A stretch of 64,000 nucleotides of DNA from Dechloromonas denitrificans (GTDB lineage Bacteria; Pseudomonadota; Gammaproteobacteria; Burkholderiales; Rhodocyclaceae): assembly GCF_020510685.1 (NCBI RefSeq), contig NZ_CP075185.1:1240001-1304000 (forward strand), given 5' to 3'. Shown here piece after piece: positions 38,602 through 47,799 of the stretch (position 1 is its first letter; each line of letters opens with the position of its first letter). The notes under the pieces are model-generated. The model had not been told where the DNA came from and searched no databases. It saw only the letters and a list, made by a program, of their open reading frames with translations. A program made the position numbers and the translations under genes.

Positions 38602-39926
38602 TCGGCGGCGGTTTCGGCCGGTTTCTTGCGGCGGCGCCGGCGTTTCTTGTCGGCCGCCTGTTCCGGCATCAGCATCTCGGCGCGCTTGTCGCCATCGACA
38701 TTCTGGAAGCGCGTCCACCACTCGGCCAGTTCCATGTCGATTTCGCCGGATTCGGCACGCAGCAGCAGGAAGTCGTAACCGGCCCGGAAGCGCGGCTGTT
38801 CGAGCAGGCCGTAGGGGCGCTTGCCGGCGCGCTGTTCGAAGCGCGGCTGGAGGGCCCAGATGTCCTTGATGTCGCCGGCGATACGGCGGGTGATGGCGAG
38901 CTTTTCGCCCTGCACCTCGATCACCGTATCCATCGCCTGATGCAGCGCCGGGATCTTCGGTTCGCCCTTGGCCTTGAGCTTTTCCCAGTGCGCCAGCACT
39001 TCGTGCCAGAGCAGCGTGGCGAACAGGAAGCCCGGCGAGACGCCCTTGCCTTGGCGGACGCGGGTATCGGTGTTGGCCAGCGAGGCCATCACGAATTTTT
39101 CGCCCATCGGCTGTTCGAGAATCACGTCGAGCATCGGCAGCAGGCCGTGATGCAGGCCTTCGTCGCGCAACTGGGTGATGCATTTGACCGAGTGGCCGGA
39201 GGTCAGCAGCTTCAACATTTCGTCGAACAGGCGGGCGGCCGGCACGTTTTCGAGCAGGCCGGCCATTTCGCGGATCGGCTTGCTGGCCGCCGGGTCGATC
39301 GTCAGGCCGAGCTTGGCGGCGAGGCGCACGGCGCGCAGCATGCGCACCGGGTCTTCGCGGTAGCGGGCGCGCGGCTCGCCGATCATGCGCAGGGTTCTTT
39401 GCTTGAGGTCGCCGACACCATGGTGATAGTCGATGACCGCCTCGGTGATCGGATCGTAATACAGCGCGTTGGCCGTGAAGTCGCGGCGGGCGGCATCTTC
39501 GGCCTGACTGCCGAAGACGTTGTCGTGCAGCACCCGGCCATGTTCGTCGGTCTTGGTGTCGGCGCCCAGCGTGCCGCGGAAGGTGGTGACCTCCATCGTC
39601 TCCTGCCCCATCATCACATGGACGATCTGGAAGCGGCGGCCGATGATGCGCGAGCGGCGGAAGGCGTGGCGTACTTCTTCCGGCGTGGCATCGGTGGCGA
39701 TGTCGAAATCCTTCGGCTCGGCGCCGATCAGCAGGTCGCGCACAGCGCCGCCGACGACGTAGGCCTTGTGGCCATGCTGCTGCAGGGTTTCGCAGGTGCG
39801 CCGGCTGCCGACGCTGATGCGGTCACGGGTGATGCCGTGGGTGGAGACGGGAATGACAGCGGGCTCGTGGTGGTTGGCCGAGGGCTTCTTGCCACCAAAA
39901 ACGCGGGAAATGAGTTTGCGGATCAC
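38598..39926 (-). CDS. pcnB: Poly(A) polymerase I
   Basis: A 442-residue nucleotidyltransferase. The catalytic pattern is visible (AYVVGGAVRDLLIGAEPKDFDIATDATPEEV), with RDFTANALYYD and RYREDPVRMLRAVRLAAKL further on. The basic C-terminal tail (KKRRRRRKKPAETAAE) is usual. It adds 3' A-tails that speed RNA decay. The gene overlaps folK; the pcnB-folK-pan order is common in Betaproteobacteria. Confidence 0.95.
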   Translation of the reverse strand: MIRKLISRVFGGKKPSANHHEPAVIPVSTHGITRDRISVGSRRTCETLQQHGHKAYVVGGAVRDLLIGAEPKDFDIATDATPEEVRHAFRRSRIIGRRFQIVHVMMGQETMEVTTFRGTLGADTKTDEHGRVLHDNVFGSQAEDAARRDFTANALYYDPITEAVIDYHHGVGDLKQRTLRMIGEPRARYREDPVRMLRAVRLAAKLGLTIDPAASKPIREMAGLLENVPAARLFDEMLKLLTSGHSVKCITQLRDEGLHHGLLPMLDVILEQPMGEKFVMASLANTDTRVRQGKGVSPGFLFATLLWHEVLAHWEKLKAKGEPKIPALHQAMDTVIEVQGEKLAITRRIAGDIKDIWALQPRFEQRAGKRPYGLLEQPRFRAGYDFLLLRAESGEIDMELAEWWTRFQNVDGDKRAEMLMPEQAADKKRRRRRKKPAETAAE

Positions 39927-39974
39927 GTATTACCGTTCAATGAGCGCCCGAGGCGCTACGGGAAAAGGCGGATT

Positions 39975-40643
39975 TTACCGCAATGTAATGATCTTCCAGC
40001 CCAATTCGCTGCTGTGCTGACGCAGTTTGTCGTCCGGATCGACGGCCACCGGCGTCTTCACCTTGCCCATCAACGGCAAGTCGTTGTGCGAGTCGCTGTA
40101 GAAAAAGCTGTCGTCGAAGCTGCCCCACCACAGGCCGAGCGATTCGAGCCAGCTTTCGACGCGGACGATCTTGCCGTCGCGGAAGGATGGCGTGCCGCGC
40201 GGGCCGCCGGAAAAGGCGCCGTTTGCGGCATCGACCGCAGCGGTCGTTGCGATCAGGTGCGGAACGCCCAGTTCGCGGGCGATCGGCCCGGTGACGAAAC
40301 TGTTAGTGGCGGTGACGATGGCGCACAGGTCGCCATTGGCCAGGTGTTCGTCGACCAGTTGGCGGGCCGGCTGGCTGATGATCGGGCGGATGTGGCGGTC
40401 CATGTATTCGCGGTGCCAGGCATCGAGTTCGGCCCGGCTGTGGCGGGTCAGCGGCGCCAACTGGAAGATCAGAAATTCGTAGATGTCCAGCGTGCCGGCC
40501 TTGTAGTGCTCGTAGAACTCGATGTTCTTGGCTTCCTGCAACTCGCGATCGACGACGCCCTTGCTGATCAGAAATTGCGCCCATTCAAAATCGGAATCGC
40601 CGATCAGCAGGGTGTTGTCGAGGTCGAAGAGGGCGAGGTTCAT
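39975..40643 (-). CDS. HAD-IB family hydrolase (SerB-like)
   Basis: A 222-residue phosphatase: nucleophile motif FDLDNTLLIGDSD, motif II in VTATNSF, and the acidic motif FFYSDSHNDLPLM. It resembles HAD-IB phosphatases near hda in Betaproteobacteria; the substrate is not clear. The ATG at 40643 overlaps the hda stop (ATGA). Reading to 41156 is hda out of frame. Confidence 0.9.
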   Translation of the reverse strand: MNLALFDLDNTLLIGDSDFEWAQFLISKGVVDRELQEAKNIEFYEHYKAGTLDIYEFLIFQLAPLTRHSRAELDAWHREYMDRHIRPIISQPARQLVDEHLANGDLCAIVTATNSFVTGPIARELGVPHLIATTAAVDAANGAFSGGPRGTPSFRDGKIVRVESWLESLGLWWGSFDDSFFYSDSHNDLPLMGKVKTPVAVDPDDKLRQHSSELGWKIITLR

Positions 40644-41293
40644 GCGTTCGTTTCCAGGTTGAGCAGTTCGCGCAGCAGCGGCAGCGTGACGGGGCGTTTT
40701 TGTTCGAGGGTGTATTGGTCGAGCGCGACGACCAGCATCGACAGCGTGCGCATGTCGCGCGGCGCGTGGCGCAGCAGGTAGTTGATCGCTTCCGGCGACA
40801 GTTTCAAGGCGCGTTCCTTGGCCTGGGCGGCAATCGCTTCGGCCTTCTCGGTGTCGGACAGCGGTTGCAGGCGGTAGATCAGGCCCGAACCGAGCCGGGT
40901 CCGCAGGTCTTCGCGCAGGGCCAGATGCACCGGCGGCTGGGGGGCGGCGGTGAGCAGCATGCCGCCGGCCATTTTCAGGCGGTTGAAGTGATTGAACAGC
41001 GCGATCTGGCCGGCGTCGTTCAATTCGTCTACGTGGTCCACGGCCAGTTGTCCGCTGGCCGGGGCCTTGGCCAGTGATGGATCGCTGACCGCATCGACGT
41101 AGGCAAAACCGCTGGCGAGCAGCAGGTGGGAACATCCCGAGCCGGCTTCGCCCCACAGGTAGAACGAGGTTTCGGCGCGGGCGCCGGCCAGCCAGCCGGT
41201 CAGCGCCGCCAGCGTTTCGGCATTGCCGCCGGGCACGAAGTTATCCAGCGTGGGCGGGCTTTCCGGCAGCAAATCGAGAATCAGCTGGCGCAT
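40640..41293 (-). CDS. hda: DnaA regulatory inactivator Hda
   Basis: A 217-residue DnaA-like AAA+ protein without a DNA-binding domain. N-terminal QLILDLL resembles a clamp-binding motif. Walker A is degenerate (GEAGSGCSH), as it is in Hda generally; VDHVDEL and RDMRTLSMLVVALDQYTLEQKRPVTLPLLRELL follow. It promotes ATP hydrolysis by DnaA with the sliding clamp. The ATG lies 53 bp inside the end of the upstream GH3 gene. Confidence 0.93.
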   Translation of the reverse strand: MRQLILDLLPESPPTLDNFVPGGNAETLAALTGWLAGARAETSFYLWGEAGSGCSHLLLASGFAYVDAVSDPSLAKAPASGQLAVDHVDELNDAGQIALFNHFNRLKMAGGMLLTAAPQPPVHLALREDLRTRLGSGLIYRLQPLSDTEKAEAIAAQAKERALKLSPEAINYLLRHAPRDMRTLSMLVVALDQYTLEQKRPVTLPLLRELLNLETNA

Positions 41294-42629
41294 CGGGACA
41301 TGGGAATGAAACAGGGGCCGCGATTTTAGCATTGCTCCGGAACTCGGCTCGGCTTTCGGCCGGCGGGAGCAACTCGGCCAGCCGCCGGGCGCTGTGCCGC
41401 AAGCGGGAATGGGCGATTGCGCCGCGCTCCAGCGCGTCGGCCGCCGCGTACACGGCCCGGTAAAACTGGCGCGGGTCGTAGGAAACCAGCACCAGATCGA
41501 CGCCGGCCGCCAGTGCTTCGCTCGCCACCCGGCCAATGCCCAGATCGTAGACGGCGCCCATGTTGAGGTCGTCGGTGATCAGCACGCCGTCGTAGCCCCA
41601 CTCGCTACGCAGCAGGCCATCGATCACCGCCGCCGAATGCGAGGCGGCGCGTTGCCGGTCGATGGCGGCCAGCGTCACATGACCGAGCATCATCGCCGCG
41701 CCGGAATGGCCGGCCAGTTGGCGGAACGGTTGCCAATCGGCGGCCAGGGTTGCCGGCGAGTCGTCGAGCTGGGCGGCCCGCAGATGGGTGTCCTGTCGCA
41801 CCCGGCCGAGGCCGGGGAAGTGCTTCAGCGTGGCGCGCACGCCGCTGTCGGCCAGGCCGTCGATGTAACCGGATGCCACCGCGCCGACGGTGGCCGGGTC
41901 GGCGGCGATGGCGCGGGCGGCGATCCGGCTCAGCCGATCGTGCGGCTGGTCCGGCGCGGCCGGGCGCAGATCGAGTACCGGGCCGAAGTTCAGATTGACG
42001 CCGAGCGCCGCCAGACCGCGTCCCTGGCGGGCGCCGTAGCACCGGGCCGCGGCCGGCGGATCGTTGCTGCCGACCAGGCTGGCCAGCGGTGGCATCGCTT
42101 CGAGCAGCGGCGAGAGGTGCGACACCGGGCCGCCCTCCTGGTCGCCGGCGACGATCAGCGGCGGCAGCTCGGCCCGTCGTCGAACGGCCTGCAGGGCGGC
42201 GATGTCGGCCGCCACGGCGGCCATGCTGCGGCCGCGCAGATTGCGTTTGCCGAGGTAGATGCCGCCGATCAGGCCGCCGGCGGCCAGCGGCTGCAGTTCG
42301 GCAAAGTCGGTGAAGCCGACGATGAAATGCTCCCCCACCGTTCGCAGGCTGTCGCCGCCGGCCAGCACGGCGGCGCGCTGGGCTTGATACTCGCCTTCGC
42401 GGGCCAGTGTGACAACGATGACGGCGAGCAGCAAGGCCACCGGCAGGCGGCCGGGAAAGCCGCGCCGCCAAGCCAGGCCGCCGGTCGCCAGGGCCAGCAG
42501 CAGCGGCGTTTCGACGTGACGCAGCCAGTACAGCAGCGGGTGCTTCAGGTGCCAGGCGAGGCCGAGCAGCAGCAGCGGAAAAAGGAGGGCGGCGCCGCAG
42601 GCCAGCCGCCCGGTCGGTTGGCGGTTCAT
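41241..42629 (-). CDS. GH3-family beta-N-acetylhexosaminidase-like protein with membrane N-terminus
   Basis: A 462-residue protein, longer than NagZ (about 340). Residues about 10-75 carry two or three membrane helices; the rest is a glycoside hydrolase 3 domain (AGDQEGGPVSHLSP, ALGVNLNFGPVLDL, KHFPGLGRVRQDTH, nucleophile region LITDDLNMGAV). It probably cleaves N-acetylglucosamine-containing wall fragments at the outer face of the membrane. The 3' end overlaps hda by 53 bp, so its last about 17 residues may be non-critical. The start overlaps the creD stop (ATGA). Confidence 0.85.
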   Translation of the reverse strand: MNRQPTGRLACGAALLFPLLLLGLAWHLKHPLLYWLRHVETPLLLALATGGLAWRRGFPGRLPVALLLAVIVVTLAREGEYQAQRAAVLAGGDSLRTVGEHFIVGFTDFAELQPLAAGGLIGGIYLGKRNLRGRSMAAVAADIAALQAVRRRAELPPLIVAGDQEGGPVSHLSPLLEAMPPLASLVGSNDPPAAARCYGARQGRGLAALGVNLNFGPVLDLRPAAPDQPHDRLSRIAARAIAADPATVGAVASGYIDGLADSGVRATLKHFPGLGRVRQDTHLRAAQLDDSPATLAADWQPFRQLAGHSGAAMMLGHVTLAAIDRQRAASHSAAVIDGLLRSEWGYDGVLITDDLNMGAVYDLGIGRVASEALAAGVDLVLVSYDPRQFYRAVYAAADALERGAIAHSRLRHSARRLAELLPPAESRAEFRSNAKIAAPVSFPCPDAPADSRFAAGKPAHAG

Positions 42630-43966
42630 TGTTCGGCCTGGCCGTTGAGCTGGGTGCCGAGGCGATACCAGTCGAGGCGGCGGGTGGCGAGCATGGTGGC
42701 GCCGAGGGCGAGGAAGAGCAGCAGGCTGCCCATCAGCAGGGCGTTGTCCTCGGAGAGCAGGACGCCGTACAGCACGCCGTAGAGGCCGGTCAGTCCGGCG
42801 CCGAAGGCAAAGCCCTGGCGGACGCCGCCCAGCGCGCCGGAAAGGTAGGTGGCGATCAGCCCGATACAGGCCACCGCCGACAGGCCGTAGGCGAGAGGGA
42901 AGGGCAGATGTTCCGAGAAGGCGATGAGCAGCAGGAAGAAGATGGCCAGGGCCAGACCGACCAGCAGGTACTGCATCGGGTGGATCGGCGAACGGCGCAG
43001 GATTTCGGTCAGGAAAAAGCCGGCGAAAGTCAGGGCAATGAACAGCACGCCATATTTGACGGCGCGTTCGGACTGCAGATAGACATTGACCGGATCGACG
43101 AAATCGATGCTCAGGAATTCGCCGCGCGCCGGGTTCAGCGTCGCCTCAAAGTTGCGCGCCAGATGCGAGATTTGCCAATCGGCGGTAAAGCCGTCCTTGC
43201 TCACCGTGCGGGTGGTGGGCAGAAAACGGCCGGCAAAATTCGGGTGCGGCCAGGCCGATTTCAACTCGATGTGGTTCGCTTCGCCGGTCGGCGCGATGGC
43301 CAGTCGGGCGGTGCCGGTCAATTGCAGCGGAAAACTGAAGTCGAAGCGGCTTTCGCGCTGCACATCGAGCGGGCCGAGGTTGATGCTCAGGCGGCGTACC
43401 GGCGACTCCTTGCCATCCGCGCCAGTGGCGCCGGGCGAGGCGAAACGCTGCGGCTTGCCGTTGATGATCGCCTCGGGGTCGTTATTGACGCCGCGCGGAT
43501 CGGAAATGCCGAGCACCAGTTCGGCCCGTGCCTCGAGGATACGGCCGGCGGTGCGCGTCTCGGCCAGGGGCTTGACGACGAAACGCCCGCTGCTGATCAG
43601 CCCGAGTCGGAACAGCCGGGCCTGGTAGATACCCCGGTTGCGCGTTTCGACCACCGTTTCGCCGGCCATGTTGAGGCTTTCCGGCGGCAACAGCAGGGTC
43701 CGCTCGACCACCTGCATTCGGGTTTCGCCCCGCCCGGACTGCTCTTCCTTGGGTACGGCGATCTCGACCTGTTCGCGGTAATGCACGGCAAGTATCGGCC
43801 CGACCAGCGTCTGCGGCCCGGCCGCACTGTTGGCGATGCTCGCCTGCACTTCGTTCTGGCGCTGGCTGCGCTCGCGGATCTGGTCCTTGATCAGGGCCAG
43901 CGGCACCAGCAGCAAAAGCGACATGATGCAGATCGCGGCAATCTTGTAGAACAGTCTCTTGTCCAT
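42626..43966 (-). CDS. creD: CreD inner-membrane protein
   Basis: A 446-residue protein: one N-terminal helix (IAAICIMSLLLLVPLALI), a large periplasmic domain (GPILAVHYREQVE, WPHPNFAGRFLPTTRTV) and five C-terminal helices (GVLFIALTFAGFFLTEIL, ... LFLALGATMLATRRLDWY). CreD is a target of the CreBC two-component system in E. coli. GGGAG lies before the ATG at 43966. Phased cre-tag half-sites lie upstream; creC and creB are 4-6 kb away on the same strand. Confidence 0.93.
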   Translation of the reverse strand: MDKRLFYKIAAICIMSLLLLVPLALIKDQIRERSQRQNEVQASIANSAAGPQTLVGPILAVHYREQVEIAVPKEEQSGRGETRMQVVERTLLLPPESLNMAGETVVETRNRGIYQARLFRLGLISSGRFVVKPLAETRTAGRILEARAELVLGISDPRGVNNDPEAIINGKPQRFASPGATGADGKESPVRRLSINLGPLDVQRESRFDFSFPLQLTGTARLAIAPTGEANHIELKSAWPHPNFAGRFLPTTRTVSKDGFTADWQISHLARNFEATLNPARGEFLSIDFVDPVNVYLQSERAVKYGVLFIALTFAGFFLTEILRRSPIHPMQYLLVGLALAIFFLLLIAFSEHLPFPLAYGLSAVACIGLIATYLSGALGGVRQGFAFGAGLTGLYGVLYGVLLSEDNALLMGSLLLFLALGATMLATRRLDWYRLGTQLNGQAEQ

Positions 43967-44011
43967 TTCAGGCTCCCTTGTTTGAAAGTGAGCCAAGTTT
44001 CGGCGCGTCGC

Positions 44012-44059
44012 GTGAACGCCTGTCGAAGGCAGGGTGAAGCCGTGTGAAGCGGGCGTGAA
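44012..44059. promoter_or_regulatory. Phased cre-tag half-sites (TTCAC) between creD and the Mg2+ ATPase gene
   Basis: On the minus strand TTCAC occurs at 44055-44059, 44044-44048, 44034-44038 and 44012-44016. The first two are TTCAC-N6-TTCAC, the CreB tag consensus as known from E. coli. A degenerate copy (tcgaa, 44023-44027) fits the 11-bp phase. They lie about 46-93 bp upstream of the creD ATG. Confidence 0.75.
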
Positions 44060-44142
44060 GTCGGGGCTCATGGCGCTGCCGGATCGGCCAAATCGGCTTA
44101 TCCTGAACGCCGGTGGCCAACTGGCCAGTCAGGAGATGTCAA

Positions 44143-46695
44143 ATGCCGGCAGATGCAAAAGTTCGGCCGTGGTGGCTTGTGGCGCAAACGCCGGGGGAGC
44201 AGGGGGCGGCAGTTGCCGCGGCGGGTTTGTCCGGGGCCGAGGCGAAGGCGCGTCTTGACCAGTTCGGTCCCAACATATTTCGCGACCGTCCCCAGAAAGC
44301 CTTGTGGCGCCAGTACCTGGCCCGTTTCAAGAATCCGCTGGTCCTGATCCTGCTGGTCGCCAGCGGCGTTTCGGCGCTGACCGGCGAGGTGACCAACTTC
44401 ATCATCATCGGCAGCATCGTGTTGCTCAGCGTCACCCTCGATTTTGTCCAGGAGCATCGGGCCAACGCCGCCGCCGACAAGTTGCGGCAGTCGGTCTCGG
44501 TGCGGGCCACCGTGCTGCGCGATGGTGTGTCGAGGGATGTCCCGGTCGGCGAACTGGTGCCCGGCGATCTCGTCCTGTTGTCGGCCGGCGACCTGATTCC
44601 GGCCGACGGGCTGGTGGTCGAGGCGCGCGATCTTTTCGTCAAACAGTCGCTGTTGACCGGCGAGACCTACCCGGTTGAGAAACGCCCCGGCCCGCCGTCG
44701 GGTAGTGGCGATGACCTGCAGGAGGCGACCAACGCGGTTTTCATGGGCACCTCGGTAATCAGCGGCAGCGCCCGGGTGGTGGTGGTCAAGACCGGTGCGG
44801 CAACGGCGATCGGCGAAATTGCCGACAGCGTTGCCAAACCGGCGGAAGCCAGCTCCTTCGAGCTGGGGACCCGCCGTTTCGGCATGCTGATCATGCGCCT
44901 GACGGTCCTCATGGTGATGTTTGTCCTTCTCGTCAATATGTTCTTCGACAAGCCCTGGCTGGAATCCTTCCTCTTCGCCGTGGCGCTGGCCGTCGGCCTG
45001 ACGCCGGAGCTGCTGCCGATGGTGGTCTCGGTGACCTTGTCGCGCGGCGCGTTGCGGATGGCCAAGCGGCACATGATCGTCAAACGCCTGTCGGCGATCC
45101 AGGACCTCGGCTCAATGGACGTGTTGTGCACCGACAAGACCGGCACGTTGACCGAAGCGAAGATTCGTCTGGAAAAGCATCTCGATGCCGACGGCAAGCC
45201 GAGCGAACGCGTCCTTGAACTGGCCTATTTCAACAGTTTTTTCGAGACCGGCCTGAAAAGCCCGCTCGATGAGGCGATCCTGGCGCATCAACAGATCGAT
45301 AGCAGCCAGTGGAAAAAGATCGACGAGGTTCCCTTCGACTTCGAGCGGCGTCGTGTCTCGGTGCTGATCGACAACGGCAAGACCCGCTGGCTGGTGGTCA
45401 AGGGCGCGCCGGACGAGATCGTCGGGCTGTGCACCCAGTACCAGACGGCCGCCAGCGAAAGTCCGCTGGCCATCGATGACGCCGCGCGAACCGCCATTGC
45501 CGGGCAGTTCCATGCGCTGGAGGAAGAAGGCTTCCGGGCGCTGGGGATCGCCTGGCGGGAGGTGCCGCTGGATCATCCGCATGCCGTGGTCAGCGACGAA
45601 AGCGAACTGGTGCTGGCCGGCTTTGCCGCTTTTCTCGATCCGCCGAAGGCCAGTGCCGCTGCCGCGCTGGCTGGGCTGAACCGGCTCGGGGTGAGCATCA
45701 AGGTGGTGACCGGCGACAGCGAACTGGTCACCCGGCATGTCTGCGGCGAGTTGAAAATACCGGTCAGCGGAATATTGCTCGGCAGGGAAATCGCCGAGAT
45801 GGACGATCATGCGCTGCAGGCGCGGGTCGATAACAACAACCTGTTCTGCCGGGTCAATCCGGCCCAGAAGGAACGGGTCATTCGCGCCCTGAGGGCGCGC
45901 GGCCATGTCGTCGGCTATCTTGGCGACGGCATCAACGACGCGCCGTCGCTTCATTCGGCCGACGTCGGGCTATCGGTCGATTCGGCCGTCGACGTGGCCA
46001 AGGAAGCAGCCGACATGATCCTCATGCGCCATGACCTGCATGTCCTGCATGCCGGGGTTGAGGAAGGGCGACGGACTTTCGGCAACATCATGAAGTACAT
46101 CCTGATGGGCACCAGTTCCAATTTCGGCAACATGTTCAGCATGGCCGGCGCGGCGCTGTTCCTCCCCTTCCTGCCGATGTTGCCGACCCAGATTCTGCTC
46201 AACAACATCCTCTACGACCTGTCGGAAATCCCCATCCCGCTGGACAAGGTCGATGCCGTCGATATCCGCACGCCGCGCGTCATGGACATGGCCTTCGTGC
46301 GCAATTTCATGCTGGTTATCGGCTCGATCAGCTCACTGTTCGATTTCCTGACCTTCTACATCCTGCTCTCCGTGCTGCAGGCCGATGAAAAGCTGTTCCA
46401 GACCGGCTGGTTCGTCGAATCGCTCTGCACCCAGGTGCTGGTCATCTTCATCATCCGGACCCGGGGAAACCTGCTCAAAAGCCGTCCGCATCCGGTGCTC
46501 TTCGCGTCCTCGCTGCTGATCGTCGGCCTGGCGGTGATTCTGCCTTTCACGCCGGTCGGCAGCTACTTTGGCTTCGTCGCGCCACCCCTGAAGTTCTACG
46601 CGATCCTCGGGGCGATGGTCGTCGCCTACCTGCTGGTCGTCGAACTGGCCAAGCGGATGTTCTATCGCTGGATGGCCGGCGTCCGTCCGGCCTGA
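44143..46695 (+). CDS. mgtA: Magnesium-translocating P-type ATPase
   Basis: An 850-residue P3-type ATPase of MgtA/MgtB type. Motifs: dephosphorylation loop SLLTGETYPVEK, phosphorylation site VLCTDKTGTLTE, VKGAPDEIVGLC, and GDGINDAPSLHSADVGLSVDSAVDVAKEAAD; about ten membrane helices. It imports Mg2+. The ATG at 44143 has AGGAG seven bases upstream; an upstream reading to 44113 has no such site. It is divergent from creD with only 176 bp between them, so the cre-tags could affect both. Confidence 0.93.
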   Translation: MPADAKVRPWWLVAQTPGEQGAAVAAAGLSGAEAKARLDQFGPNIFRDRPQKALWRQYLARFKNPLVLILLVASGVSALTGEVTNFIIIGSIVLLSVTLDFVQEHRANAAADKLRQSVSVRATVLRDGVSRDVPVGELVPGDLVLLSAGDLIPADGLVVEARDLFVKQSLLTGETYPVEKRPGPPSGSGDDLQEATNAVFMGTSVISGSARVVVVKTGAATAIGEIADSVAKPAEASSFELGTRRFGMLIMRLTVLMVMFVLLVNMFFDKPWLESFLFAVALAVGLTPELLPMVVSVTLSRGALRMAKRHMIVKRLSAIQDLGSMDVLCTDKTGTLTEAKIRLEKHLDADGKPSERVLELAYFNSFFETGLKSPLDEAILAHQQIDSSQWKKIDEVPFDFERRRVSVLIDNGKTRWLVVKGAPDEIVGLCTQYQTAASESPLAIDDAARTAIAGQFHALEEEGFRALGIAWREVPLDHPHAVVSDESELVLAGFAAFLDPPKASAAAALAGLNRLGVSIKVVTGDSELVTRHVCGELKIPVSGILLGREIAEMDDHALQARVDNNNLFCRVNPAQKERVIRALRARGHVVGYLGDGINDAPSLHSADVGLSVDSAVDVAKEAADMILMRHDLHVLHAGVEEGRRTFGNIMKYILMGTSSNFGNMFSMAGAALFLPFLPMLPTQILLNNILYDLSEIPIPLDKVDAVDIRTPRVMDMAFVRNFMLVIGSISSLFDFLTFYILLSVLQADEKLFQTGWFVESLCTQVLVIFIIRTRGNLLKSRPHPVLFASSLLIVGLAVILPFTPVGSYFGFVAPPLKFYAILGAMVVAYLLVVELAKRMFYRWMAGVRPA

Positions 46696-46747
46696 TCGCG
46701 CTGCGCCGTGCTGCCAGCCAATGAGGCGGGCCGGACTTGAAATGGAA

Positions 46748-46777
46748 AAGGCCCCGGGCCAGTGCGGCCGGGGCCTT
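46748..46777. terminator. Terminator between mgtA and the PEP-CTERM gene
   Basis: A 10-bp stem (aaggccccgg / ccggggcctt) with a 10-base loop lies 52 bp after the mgtA stop and 38 bp after the PEP-CTERM stop. Four As/Ts flank it on the minus side, so it serves the PEP-CTERM gene best. Confidence 0.75.
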
Positions 46778-46815
46778 GCTCGGGCGGCACCAGCAAGCTG
46801 GCGCCGGACGACCGT

Positions 46816-47574
46816 TTAGAGGCGAGTTTTGCGGCGCGTCAGAGCCAGAGCACCAAGGGCCAGGCCAAGCAGGGCCAGCGACTCGGGTTCCGGGACGGCA
46901 GCGACCGGTGGGTCGGCGGTGATCATGTCCTGGTAATACGGCGAGGTGAGCGTCATTGCGTATTTCTTGTCGAGGCTCTTGGCCGCCGGAATGGCGTTGA
47001 AGAAATTGGTCAGCCAGTCTTTGGTCTCGGCCTGCAAATCGGTGGCCGTGAAGCCGTCTTTAGTGATGTCCCAATTCTTCGACGGATTTTCGTACAGGCT
47101 TTCCCAGATGCCGAGCTGGATGGCCGAGCCCTGCAACCCGGTCAGCGGCCGCACCCAGGCGAAGGGGTCGTTCCAGCTGTTCGAGTTTCCGTTCATCACG
47201 TAGTTCACCGCACCGAGGAAATCGAGCGTGCGTTGGGTCGGGCCATTGAAGTTGATCGTGTAATCGACCTTGTTGCCACCCGAGATCGACTGAAAAATGT
47301 CGTAGCAGTACATCAGTACGTCATTGACCCCGTTGATGAAGATGCCGGCTTCGACGCCGCTCAATTTGCTGGCTGAACCGGTGAACAGCCCGACGTTTGC
47401 CGAGAAGTTCTGCGTGCTGTTGCCTGTCTTGTAGGTCGCCCGCACCGCGTCCGAGTCAGCCCCGGGCAGGCTATCGAAGATCGGGTTGGCGAAGGTAATC
47501 GTGACCGCAGCGGCCTGGGCGGCACCGGCGGTGGCAATCAGGCCGGCGAGAAGGGCGGATTTGAGAATTTTCAT
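46816..47574 (-). CDS. PEP-CTERM protein, second in window
   Basis: A 252-residue exported protein: signal peptide (KILKSALLAGLIATAGAAQA), a mature domain I do not recognise (TITFANPIFDSLPG, YCYDIFQSISG, QLGIWESLYENPS), and a PEP-CTERM tail (VPEPESLALLG, hydrophobic helix, RRKTRL). The QLGIWESLY segment resembles other PEP-CTERM proteins of unknown role. The ATG at 47574 starts the signal peptide; the reading to 47631 runs into the promoter. A sigma-54 promoter lies upstream. Confidence 0.9.
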   Translation of the reverse strand: MKILKSALLAGLIATAGAAQAAAVTITFANPIFDSLPGADSDAVRATYKTGNSTQNFSANVGLFTGSASKLSGVEAGIFINGVNDVLMYCYDIFQSISGGNKVDYTINFNGPTQRTLDFLGAVNYVMNGNSNSWNDPFAWVRPLTGLQGSAIQLGIWESLYENPSKNWDITKDGFTATDLQAETKDWLTNFFNAIPAAKSLDKKYAMTLTSPYYQDMITADPPVAAVPEPESLALLGLALGALALTRRKTRL

Positions 47575-47605
47575 GGTCAGGCTGGTCCGGGAAAAACCAG
47601 CTATC

Positions 47606-47621
47606 AGCAAAAACGGGGCCA
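47606..47621 (-). promoter_or_regulatory. Sigma-54 promoter of the second PEP-CTERM gene
   Basis: The minus strand reads TGGCCCCGTTTTTGCT: GG-N10-GC spacing and 10 of 12 consensus bases. The start would be near 47595, 21 bases before the ATG. The upstream gap to creC holds an AACTAT-TCAG-ATAGTT palindrome but no twin palindromes like those at 12 kb. Confidence 0.75.
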
Positions 47622-47799
47622 CCGAAGACAAGCCCTTGATTTTTTAACTATTCAGATAGTTTCAGGCAAATGCCGGCCCGGCAAGTGTAAGCAATATCGA
47701 CACAAATTTCTTTTAAAAACAGTGGCTTACGTTTTATTTTGCCGGGGGTTTTCGGAGCGAAGGCAAGGAGAAATTTCACACTCGCCGCATTTTTTCGCC

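Noticed and set aside
47622..47660. CGGGCCGGCATTTGCC-type sequence further upstream as the sigma-54 promoter of the second PEP-CTERM gene
   Set aside because: It has GG-N10-GC spacing but fewer consensus matches than 47606-47621 and lies in a G+C-rich run.
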